From positions 11,702,157 to 11,766,156 of the forward strand of contig OU015566.1 of assembly GCA_907165135.1 (NCBI GenBank): a stretch of 64,000 nucleotides of DNA. The letters are read 5' to 3'. Of this stretch, positions 34,701-44,443 are shown piece after piece (within the stretch, counting starts at the first letter, position 1; each line of letters opens with the position of its first letter). Position numbers and translations under genes: made by a program. This stretch comes from Oikopleura dioica. Lineage: Eukaryota > Chordata > Appendicularia > Copelata > Oikopleuridae. The notes beneath the pieces were generated by a model that worked only from the letters and a program-made list of their open reading frames with translations, made no database searches and was not told the DNA's origin.

Positions 34701-37700
34701 GCACACAATTAGTCATGTGACCAGATATCAGGTCAAAACATGTGCAGCTTCATCTCGATATGGGGGATTTTCTTGAAGATGTCGTCACGACTTGGTACCC
34801 TGCTGTGAATGGCTTATCATCGTCGCCAGAATTTCTCCTTCTGGCACATGATGTCGAATACCCACTAAGTCATGTGACCAGATATCAGCTCAAAACATGT
34901 GCAGCTTCATCTCGATATGGGGGATTTTCTTGAAGATGTCGTCACGACTTGGTACCCTGCTGTGAATGGCTTATCCTCGTCGCCAGAGTTTCTCCTTTTG
35001 TCACATGATGTCGAAGCACACAATTAGTCATGTGACCAGATATCAGGTCAAAACATGTGCAGCTTCATCTCGATATGGGGGATTTTCTTGAAGATGTCGT
35101 CACGACTTGGTACCCTGCTGTGAATGGCTTTTCATCGTCGCCAGAATTTCTCCTTCTATCACATGATGTCGAAGCACACAATTAGTCATGTGACCAGATA
35201 TCAGGTCAAAACATGTGCAGCTTCATCTCGATATGGGGGATTTTCTTGAAGATGTCGTCACGACTTGGTACCCTGCTGTGAATGGCTTATCATCGTCGCC
35301 AGAATTTCTCCTTCTGGCACATGATGTCGAATACCCACTAAGTCATGTGACCAGATATCAGCTCAAAACATGTGCAGCTTCATCTCGATATGGGGGATTT
35401 TCTTGAAGATGTCGTCACGACTTGGTACCCTGCTGTGAATGGCTTATCCTCGTCGCCAGAGTTTCTCCTTTTGTCACATGATGTCGAAGCACACAATTAG
35501 TCATGTGACCAGATATCAGGTCAAAACATGTGCAGCTTCATCTCGATATGGGGGATTTTCTTGAAGATGTCGTCACGACTTGGTACCCTGCTGTGAATGG
35601 CTTATCATCGTCGCCAGAATTTCTCCTTCTGGCACATGATGTCGAATACCCACTAAGTCATGTGACCAGATATCAGCTCAAAACATGTGCAGCTTCATCT
35701 CGATATGGGGGATTTTCTTGAAGATGTCGTCACGACTTGGTACCCTGCTGTGAATGGCTTATCCTCGTCGCCAGAGTTTCTCCTTTTGTCACATGATGTC
35801 GAAGCACACAATTAGTCATGTGACCAGATATCAGGTCAAAACATGTGCAGCTTCATCTCGATATGGGGGATTTTCTTGAAGATGTCGTCACGACTTGGTA
35901 CCCTGCTGTGAATGGCTTATCCTCGTCGCCAGAGTTTCTCCTTTTGTCACATGATGTCAAAGCACACAATTTGTCATGTGGCCGGAAATCAGCTCAATAC
36001 ATGCGCAGCTTCCCCTCCACACTACTGATTTTCTTGAAGATGTCGTCATAACCGAGTTACCCCCGGATTCACCTCAACACTGACGATTTTCTCAAATATG
36101 TCGTCCTTAATGGTATCACCGATGAGAATGCCTTATAATCGACGCCCGAATTTTTCCGTTTGTCACACGAATATCGAGGAAATGTTTAGTTTTTTGACCA
36201 GATATCTTTTCTATACATGCGCAGCTTCACATTGATACTGATGATTTTCTTTCTATGATCAACCTACCGCGCATCTTCATCATCATCAACCTCGGCGTCG
36301 TCCAACATTTCGCCGTCTAAGCGCGTTTAGATCAAATTCGAACTCATATTCACTCACCGAGATCGCCTCTGAAATCGTCCAGCTCCGGAATAGCTCGATA
36401 ATCATTCTCCATTCCATCGCCGAAGAGTTCTTGTAGCGGCTCTCCAGCGCCAGATGAGTCGTTGTCAATCGCAGGCGACGAATCGCTGAATTAATGATTA
36501 ATAGCTCCTTAATGATTTTCTTACTTTAGCCATTCATCTTTAGACTCGTGCAGGTATGGGCCGTCATTGCTCAACTCCTCGAGACAATAAACAGTTTCCT
36601 TACGGATTCTCTCCGGATTTCGCAATTTTCTTGTTATGTTCGATGTTGCTAAAGAATTGTTATTTACAAAAGCAAGAGTTTTTCGGATTACCATTTTTCG
36701 GAAAACAAAAAACTCTTATCAAACGAACAGACCCCCGGAAAATACATGAGCGGAGCTAAATTTTTTAATACGAAATGATAAGAAATTAGAAATTACATTA
36801 GATGTGAGTAGACCATGTAGGTGACGGCTACGATCTTGCGGGTCTTGCAGTTGGAGCGATTTTTCGTCGAGAAACTCGAGAAAGTCGGATTTGATCGTTT
36901 TTTCAATTGCCGTAAGGGGCTTCCTGATACGGTTCTTACACTTTTCATTTCGTTTGATAAAATCAAAGCGATTGAACTATGAATTTTATTGAAAAAATGC
37001 AGCAAAAGATAAAATTTACCGAGGAAACATTTATCGGAAAAACAAGTTCACGATCGAATAGCGGCCCAACGAACTCGTCGGCGAAAGAGAAAACGATATT
37101 CACAATAGCCATGACTCTAAAATCTTAAAAATAAGGTCTTGAACAAATTTTAAGGTAAAAAACGAAAAAAAAACACCAAAAAATCAATTTTTTAAAGAAA
37201 GTCCGATATTTTCACCGATAAACCGGTTAATACCGGTCATTATATGTGGAGAAGAAAGAGGAGAAGCTACGGTTTCTAACAATATAAAAAAATAAAAATT
37301 TGGGCAGGGATTCGGGCTAAAACCGATAAATGTCCGGAAAACCGGCTTTTTCGGCGGCGTAAATATAAGCAGTCGGAAAAGGAAGAAAAATGACGTCGAT
37401 TGATGTGCTGCAAGTCATAGTTTCTCTATTATTTTCTCTTTTTGGCAGCAATTCGCCTTTTTTCGTCTCGACGAGACTAAAAAGGTTGCACGTGCATGAT
37501 GAGTCATACAGTACCAAAAATTTCAAAATTTTCAAAATAACGCAAAATTCAATTTATGGGCATCATTCGATAGGAAATCAAATTCTCTACAATTTTTATA
37601 ATAGTAAAAGAAGATTCAACCCCTTTTTCAATGCAAAAAGGGATGATTTGTCTCTTATCAGTAAAATTTCAACCTTTAAAAATTTTTCATTGTCCACATT

Positions 37701-40700
37701 TTTTCATTATTTTCTTTATAGATTTATACTAAGAATGTTAAGACTCATTCATTTTTGACAAAAACAGCTAATACCTCATCAAGGTTTTCGAGATATTCGA
37801 GGTTGTCAATGTTGAACTTTTGGTGTTTCAAGCTATGATCTTGGCAATATAATAATTAATTAAAGGCTGAAGCTGCGCACGAATAGAGGCGAAATTCGGT
37901 CACATGATAGAACACATGTTCCAGAATCATGTGACAAAAGAAAAATATCTGGCATCGACAATAAGGCTTCCACAGCAGGGTACCCAGTTGGGACAACATA
38001 TTCAAGAAAATCGTCAGTATCAAGGTGAAGCTGCGCATCAATTGACCTGATATCAACTCACATGACTCAACAGGTGTTCTCGAATCATGTGACAAAAGGA
38101 AAAGTTCTGGCATCGCTGATAACGCATTCACAGCGGAGTACTTAGTTAGGACAACGTATTCAAGTACTTCGTATGACATGTTTATGTCCGACAATATTGC
38201 TTTCTCCACAATTTTTCGACAATTTGTTATCAGATATGAATTTATTATGCTCTTGTCTTTGTTTAAAAGATGTAAACAGCAAATACCTCATCAAAAGTTA
38301 CAAGAAATTTAAAGTTGACTATGCTTAACTTATGGAACAACGGTTGAGACAATGTATTGAAGAAAATTGTCAGTATCACGGTGAAGCTGCGCATCAATTG
38401 ACCTGATATCAAGTCACATGACTCAACACATGTTTTGCAATCATGTGACAAAAAGAAAAGTTCTGGCATCGCTGATAAGGCATTCACAGCGGGGTACCCA
38501 GTAAGGACAACGTATTCGAGAAAATCGACAGTATCAAGGTGAAGCTGCGCATCAATTGACCTGATATTAAGTCACATGTCTCAACACGTGCTCCTGAATT
38601 ATGTGACAAAAGAAAAATATCTGGCATCGACAATAAGGCTTCCACAGCAGGGTAACCAGTTGGGCCCACGTATTCAAGAAAATCGTCAGTATCAAGGTGA
38701 AGCTGCGCATCAATTGACCTGATATCAAGTCACATGACTCAACACATGTTTTGCAATCATGTGACAAAAGGAAAAGTTCTGGCATCGCTGATAAGGCATT
38801 CACAGCGGGGTACCCAGTCTGGCCAACGTATTCAAGAAAATTGTCAGTATCAAAGTGAAGCTGCGCATGTATTGACCTGATATCCGGTCACATGACTCAA
38901 CACGTGTTCTGCAATCATGTGACAAAAGGAAAAGTTCTGGCATCGCTGATTAGGCATTCACAGCGGGGTACCCAGTTGGGACAACGTATTCAAGAAAATC
39001 GTCAATATCAAGGTGAAGCTGCGCATGTTTTGATCTGATACCTAGTCACATGTTTCAACACATGTTCTGCAATCATGTGACAAAAGGAAAAGTTCTGGCA
39101 TCGCTGATAAGGCATTCACAGCGGAGTACCCAGTTGGAACAACGTATTCAAGAAAATCGTCAGTATCAAGGTGAAGCTGCGCATCAATTGACCTGATATC
39201 AAGTCACATGACTCAACAGGTGTTCTCAAATCATGTGACAAAAGGAACAGTTCCGGCATCTATGATAAAGCATTCACAGCGGGGTACCCAGCTGGGACAA
39301 CGTATTCAAGAAAATTGTCAGTTTCAAGGGGAAGCTGCGCATAAATTGAGCTGATATTAAGTCACATGACTCAACACATGTTTTGCAATCATGTGACAAA
39401 AAGAAAAGTTCTGGCATCGCTGATAAGGCATTCACAGCGGGGTACCCAGTAAGGACAACGTGTTCGAGAAAATCGACAGTATCAAGGTGAAGCTGCGCAT
39501 CAATTGACCTGATATTAAGTCACATGTCTCAACACGTGCTCCTGAATTATGTGACAAAAGAAAAATATCTGGCATCGACAATAAGGCTTCCACAGCAGGG
39601 AACCCAGTTGGGCCCACGTATTCAAGAAAATCGTCAGTATCAAGGTGAAGCTGCGCATCAATTGACCTGATATCCAGTCACATGACTCAACAGGTGTTAT
39701 CGAATCATGTGACAAAAGGAAAAATTCTGGCATCGATGATCAGGCATTCACAGCGGGGTACTTAGTTAGGACAACGTATTCAAGTACATCGTATGACATG
39801 TTTATGTCCGACAATATTGCTTTCTCCACAATTTTTCGACAATTTGTTATCAGATATGAATTTATTATGCTCTTGTCTTTGTTTTAAAGATGTAAACAGC
39901 AAATACCTCATCAAAAATTACAAGAAATTTAAAGTTGACTATGCTTAACTTATGGAACAACGGTTGAGACAATGTATTGAAGAAAATTGTCAGTATCACG
40001 GTGAAGCTGCGCATCAATTGACCTGATATCAAGTCACATGACTCAACACATGTTTTGCAATCATGTGACAAAAGGAAAAGTTCTGGCATCGCTGATTAGG
40101 CATTCACAGCGGGGTACCCAGTCTGGCCAACGTATTCAAGAAAATTGTCAGTATCAAAGTGAAGCTGCGCATGTATTGACCTGATATCCCGTCACATGAC
40201 TCAACACGTGTTCTGCAATCATGTGACAAAAGGAAAAGTTCTGGCATCGCTGATTAGGCATTCACAGCGGGGTACCCAGTTGGGACAACGTATTCAAGAA
40301 AATCGTCAATATCAAGGTGAAGCTGCGCATGTTTTGATCTGATACCTAGTCACATGTTTCAACACATGTTCTGCAATCATGTGACAAAAGGAAAAGTTCT
40401 GGCATCGCTGATAAGGCATTCACAGCGGGGTACCCAGTCTGGCCAACGTATTCAAGAAAATTGTCAGTATCAAAGTGAAGCTGCGCATGTATTGACCTGA
40501 TATCCCGTCACATGACTCAACACGTGTTCTGCAATCATGTGACAAAAGGAAAAGTTCTGGCATCGCTGATTAGGCATTCACAGCGGGGTACCCAGTTGGG
40601 ACAACGTATTCAAGAAAATCGTCAATATCAAGGTGAAGCTGCGCATGTTTTGATCTGATACCTAGTCACATGTTTCAACACATGTTCTGCAATCATGTGA

Positions 40701-43700
40701 CAAAAGGAAAAGTTCTGGCATCGCTGATAAGGCATTCACAGCGGAGTACCCAGTTGGAACAACGTATTCAAGAAAATCGTCAGTATCAAGGTGAAGCTGC
40801 GCATCAATTGACCTGATATCAAGTCACATGACTCAACAGGTGTTCTCAAATCATGTGACAAAAGGAACAGTTCCGGCATCTATGATAAAGCATTCACAGC
40901 GGGGTACCCAGCTGGGACAACGTATTCAAGAAAATTGTCAGTTTCAAGGGGAAGCTGCGCATAAATTGAGCTGATCTTCGGTCACATGACTTGACATGTG
41001 ATCCGAAATTATATTATAATGGGAGAAATTATGGCTTTGATGATAAGGCATTCTCAGCGGGGTACCCAGCTGTTACTACTTAATCAAGAAAATTATCGAT
41101 AACAAAGTCAAGTCTTATGTGTCTTATGTGTCGTGCTCACATCCTTTTATATGAATAAATACATAGTGTGATATTTTTGAAAAGAGAGAAATAGTTCTTA
41201 TTATTATTGGTTTATATATGCATGTATCGTGATTTTTTCTGCTGATTCGACAAATTTTTTAATGATAAGTATTATGTCATCATTAAATTTTCCATTGTTT
41301 GATATTTTTATAGCCGTTTGTTTTATTATTATTCTGTTTGTACAGATAAGAAATCTTCTTTGTTCAGCATATTTCATATTTTGAATTTCGCGCACTTTTT
41401 TTTTTCTAAACAATAATTTTTTAATTTCCAAGTACGATCCACCAACCATTCCAAATCGCTTGAATTTTTGACAGGAGGGTTATTTTGCCTGTATAAATGT
41501 ATGGTCGAGGTTGCGAAATCGTAGAACACCTGTGAGCAGAGATATTGATTATTTTCCGGAATTTCTAGCTCATAATTTGTTTGTTTGTTTATTTTTCTCA
41601 TTTTTTTTCGATTTTTTAGATTCCCTTATACCGATTTACTATACTAAAATTCAATTTTATTGTTATTCAAGATGGTCAAAATTATTTGATTGCGAACCCT
41701 AGTAGTTTTACGATGAAACAATTCGCCAAAAACACAGTATTCAGAGGTTGTTGACATGGGTGACTGTGCGAATCTAACGCAATTTCAAATCAACGAATAT
41801 GAAGAAAGATGGGATTCAGGCGGTTGTCATGAAATGGTACAATAGCATCATAAATTTATCTGTTATTATATTATCAATTTTAGTACTTATGCAACAACTC
41901 TCAAATCGTCAGGGCATCAGTGATATTTTTCCTTTTGTTCATTTTACTGTGTAAATAAATGAGAGTCTGGTTACGAGACTGTCAATTTGACAGTGTCGAA
42001 TATAAAAGCTCTAAAATCTCGTTGTTACGTTAATTCATTGTCACTCTTTTACGACTCTTTAATCGACTCGCCTTAGAGTCTAAGACGGCTTAATTGAATA
42101 AAGAAAGAAAAACTTGCAGAGATATAACTTGAAAATGGTCTGTACAAATCCAATGGCATGTCCCAAAATGTGCAAAATTTTGACAAAAGGTATTATATAC
42201 GCAAATAATATATAGACTAAGAGCATAGTAAGTATAGTAAATGTGTTTTAGAGATCGAAGATCTTGGGGGATGTGGCGCATTGACGCCAGAGCAATCGAA
42301 TACTTACGCAACTAAATGGAAAATTGGTGGTTGCAAGGAATTGGTATTTGAGATTGATAAATGCTTATTTTATGGTTTTTTAGAGCTTTTGTAGTGGTTC
42401 GGAAATCGTTGGTATTTCAGTTTTGTTGTGTCTTATTCTATTTTTTCTGTATAAATAAAAGTCATGAGCCCTTGTCAAAATGAGCGGATTATTCGTATAT
42501 AAGACTTTTGAGTTCTCGCTGTACGGCCTGACTGTAATGACAATCTCCGAGGTATAATTCGGCTGAAGAATAACATCCATCAAGCTCGCCGAGTTATTTT
42601 CCGCATTTTTTCTTACTCCCGCGTTGAACCATTTCAAAATTCGGTAGTCGTCGCTGATCCAGGACACTTTGCATTGAATCTCGAGCTCTTTGACATCCAG
42701 ATCTTGGCGAGCACATTTGGCAAATTCGACGCCTCGGACTTTCATGCAGCGATTGAGTACCATTAACGCTTCGTCTGGCATCACTTCGATAAGTTTTCGG
42801 AAAGGAGTTGTAAATGGCTTTGGCGAGATTTTCGACCGATTATTTTTCTTGATTCAAAAAGCAGAAAAAACTCGATCCTTTGATGGAATTGCCGTTCTGA
42901 CCGCATTGCAAAGTACCGATTCCCAGTGATCTGTTTGAATAAGCAGCTGAACAATATCAGGCTGTTGACCATCAATTGCATAGTCTAGGCAATTTCTTCC
43001 GTTGTCGTCTCGCTGATTGATAGACTCGTACCATTTCAGGATAAATTTGACCACTGGAACTTGACCTCCTCTACAAGCGTGCATCAAAAGAGTGACTTTG
43101 TGCGCATCAGGTTTCTGAATAATCTGCTTGAATTCCGTTTCTCCCGCGTGTTTCTCGATGTATTGGACGAACCGGAACCAGAAATCTACGGCTTCGTCTT
43201 TTCTGTCTTTGACTGTCACGTTTCTCAGGAGTGCGAAAAGAAGGGTTCTCCCATTTTCCTTCAGCGTAAATTTGAAATCAAGTTCTTTGAGTCGCCAATG
43301 ATAGTTTTTCAGCACATCGGTCGCAAAGTACCACATGATTCGCCAAAGAACAGCCTCCATTTGTAACGATTTATCCTGCACTTGGACATGTTTGATGATG
43401 TCTTTGAAAAGTTCCAAGTCTGTGTTGCGCCCACGAGCGTGAATGAAGAATTCTAGTGTGTTCATCATCGCAAATCGCTCATCCTTGATTTCAACTCTTC
43501 GGACAAGATTAGATTTCGCAAGCATGGTTCGGATGAGAGTCTTTACTTTGAAACTATTTTTGAAGTGTTCTTCGATCGGCCCGATTTTATTCTCGAATCG
43601 GATCTGAAAAATGATCATTAGTAATGATTCAATACAGTCTGACAAACACATGATTTTTTACCTCATGACTGTTGATAAGATAAAGAATTGGGGTCCAACC

Positions 43701-44127
43701 ATCTTGGTCTTGAACATCAAATCCAAATTTTTCTCCGAGAGCAAGAAGAACCTCATCCAGATTGAGATTAACGATGCAGAAATGAAATAAAGTCATCGCT
43801 TGACGATTTTGAGAAGGAAGAGACACCAAATGAAGCTGTTTTATTGTTGGAATAACTTGAAAATAACTTGAATCCAAAATAAGATGGTACAAAATGCTAA
43901 CCTTGTGTCATTGTTTGAATTTGAAGCCGCGTTACAACTCCGTTTTCAGTTCTCATTACTTCTTTCAGCATAAGCCAGAAAGCATACTCGTTCGGATACA
44001 TTTTCTCCATCTCTTTTAGTGAAAGAACCGGCCGATAGCCAGGACGTATTCCATCGTAGACATTTTGCCTCGGTCGATTTCCAACGGAATGCGCTCCGAG
44101 ATAACCAGGAGCAGAAGACCCGCTCAT
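31723..44127 (-). CDS. TRPA1-like: TRPA-type cation channel with ankyrin repeats and a 9.1-kb intron
   Basis: Eleven exons: 44127-43902, 43855-43662, 43603-42902, 42847-42470, 33325-32567, 32522-32408, 32364-32239, 32198-32118, 32073-32012, 31972-31844, 31806-31723. They close to 951 residues. The N-terminal half has a few ankyrin repeats (DGWTPILYLINS; TLLMHACRGGQVPVVKFIL; NCLDYAIDGQQPDIVQLLI) and the TRPA motif TTPFRKLIEVMPDEA. NNPLILTR joins MVKHQRTDLLVHPVV, matching the NPL...LLTHPV segment before S1. Six helices follow (S1 from about residue 520; S6 LVVVNLIAALAIEDI), then a coiled coil as in TRPA1. The number of ankyrins is far below vertebrate TRPA1. Exons 4 and 5 are 9,144 bp apart and need a GC donor (AGG|GCTCAT). 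Two genes split at that gap is the alternative; the homology runs straight across. Confidence 0.75.
33576..41958 (+). CDS. Small six-cysteine single-pass membrane protein, copy 1 (interrupted in intron 1 by an 8-kb element)
   Basis: Exons 33576-33639, 41745-41836 and 41884-41958 close in frame to 76 residues. The product has a cysteine-bearing N-terminus (CELTSLCPKMCK), a middle ending GGCHEMYLC and a C-terminal hydrophobic helix (ASVIFFLLFILLCK). A GPI signal is possible instead of a permanent helix. Exons 2 and 3 have the same lengths (92 and 75) and phases as copy 2 at 42135-42458, and exon 1 shares CPKMCKI. That shows exon 1 at 33.6 kb belongs with exons 2-3 at 41.7 kb although they are 8.1 kb apart. 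Without the inserted element the intron would be 43 bp. Whether it is still correctly spliced is unknown. No known family. Confidence 0.65.
34160..36245. repeat. Satellite array 1, unit about 157-158 bp, with 315-bp dimer order
   Basis: About 13 tandem units, each containing the landmarks GTGCAGCTTCATCTCGATAT, GATTTTCTTGAAGATGTCGT, TGGTACCCTGCTGTGAATGG and CATGTGACCAGATATCAG. Central units are nearly identical and alternate between two variants (ATTTCTCCTTCTGGCACATG / GTTTCTCCTTTTGTCACATG), so the same sequence recurs at 315-bp steps (for example 35215, 35530, 35845). Edge units are more diverged, as expected from unequal exchange. Confidence 0.9.
36264..37112 (-). CDS. Spliced gene in centre of the element; C-terminus resembles MCM2 N-terminal region
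   Basis: Six exons (37112-37020, 36976-36797, 36755-36692, 36648-36525, 36485-36358, 36316-36264) with GT-AG introns close to 213 residues. The last 60 residues (LFGDGMENDYRAIPELDDF then a run of Asp/Glu) closely match the conserved acidic segment near the N-terminus of the replicative helicase subunit MCM2, including the DYRAIPELD core. No helicase domain is present and the chain ends just after the acidic run. The first 150 residues (for example RIRKPLTAIEKTIKSDFLEF, RIRKETVYCLEEL) I do not recognise. It may be a captured host gene fragment fused to element sequence, or a gene using an MCM2-like binding peptide. Exon c is the least certain. Confidence 0.55.
37113..37859. other. AT-rich spacer between the inverted arrays
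   Basis: Contains the presumed promoter of the minus-strand gene and a 122-codon plus-strand open frame at 37390-37758. That frame begins with a hydrophobic stretch (MTSIDVLQVIVSLLFSLFGS) but is otherwise low-complexity Phe/Asn/Ser/Lys sequence typical of AT-rich DNA, with no recognisable domain. I do not call it a gene. Confidence 0.4.
37860..41110. repeat. Satellite array 2, same family in inverted orientation
   Basis: About 18-19 units of about 158 bp. The reverse complement matches array 1 (shared landmarks CATGTGACAAAAGGA, GGCATTCACAGCGGGGTACCCAG, AACGTATTCAAGAAAAT, GGTGAAGCTGCGCAT). Units are more diverged from each other than in array 1. A non-satellite segment of about 175 bp interrupts the array twice, at about 38165-38340 and 39785-39960, 1,620 bp apart, showing a 1.6-kb duplication. 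Blocks near 40115 and 40440 also repeat. Confidence 0.9.
41204..41601 (-). pseudogene. Frameshifted reading frame at the right end of the element
   Basis: Two open frames (41374-41601 and 41204-41449, minus) overlap at a run of T at 41398-41406. One base gained or lost in that run would make a single frame of about 130 codons. The residues are mixed and not obviously low complexity (NNQYLCSQVFYDFATSTIHL; ICTNRIIIKQTAIKISNNGK). I do not recognise it. It could be the relic of an element-encoded protein or chance in AT-rich DNA. Confidence 0.25.
42135..42458 (+). CDS. Small six-cysteine single-pass membrane protein, copy 2
   Basis: Exons 42135-42189, 42252-42343 and 42384-42458 close in frame to 73 residues. 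Conserved with copy 1: CPKMCKI near the start, GGC followed by a short exon-3 segment FCSGSEIV, and the C-terminal helix VLLCLILFFLYK ending at the stop. Exon 2 (92 bp) and exon 3 (75 bp) are identical in length to copy 1. It lies antisense in the large TRPA intron, ending only 12 bp from TRPA exon 4. No known family; probably a small cell-surface protein. Confidence 0.65.
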
Positions 44128-44443
44128 TTTTGGGCCTTTGAAATCTCTCTGTTCACGATTTAGGGAATTTGCTTGAATAGAAGTGATGGGTGCAGTTTCA
44201 GTTTTATAGAGTGCAAATGTTGCGCGCGAACAAATACTTTGTTGTATCCTGTTATCAGTTGTCTTAATTAAAATGATGAGGATTTTCAATTAAATTTTTA
44301 TTAATCGATGAGTTTTTCAACGATTCAAATTCAGGAGATGCGCGTTCCTCGACTGAATAATTCAATCAGATAAACAACACCAAACTCTTGAAGCTGAAAT
44401 GATAGAAGGTCCCGCTAGTTGGAAAAAGAGATAAATAGACAAA
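44128..44443. promoter_or_regulatory. Divergent intergenic region between TRPA-like gene and DIP2
   Basis: 316 bp between the TRPA start (minus) and the DIP2 start (plus). It probably carries both promoters. No defined element recognised. Confidence 0.35.

Larger units (their letters stand above)
33648..41701. mobile_element. 8,054-bp terminal-inverted-repeat element with inverted satellite arrays (hAT-like ends)
   Basis: The outermost 23 bases are a perfect inverted repeat (33648-33670 and 41679-41701, beginning TAGGGTTCGCAATC). They are flanked by an 8-bp direct repeat GTAGTTTT (33640-33647, 41702-41709), a target-site duplication of hAT size. Inside, in order: an AT-rich leader (extreme at 33900-34090), satellite array 1, a spliced minus-strand gene, an AT-rich spacer, satellite array 2 in inverted orientation, and an AT-rich tail with a frameshifted reading frame. 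No complete transposase is visible, so it must move in trans if at all. It sits exactly at the 5' splice site of intron 1 of the small six-cysteine gene. Confidence 0.8.

Noticed and set aside
34742-36051. Four 63-68-codon frames with nearly the same protein
   Set aside because: They are frames of the satellite unit repeated every 157/315 bp, not protein genes.
37390-37758. 122-codon plus-strand frame inside the element
   Set aside because: Phe/Asn/Lys/Ser-rich composition expected from AT-rich DNA and no domain, so not called as a gene.
37856-40089. Several 60-117-codon minus-strand frames with similar sequence
   Set aside because: Same reason: frames within satellite array 2.
34160-41110. 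Regular repeats considered as a CRISPR array
   Set aside because: Units are contiguous ~158-bp satellites without unique spacers, in a eukaryotic genome.
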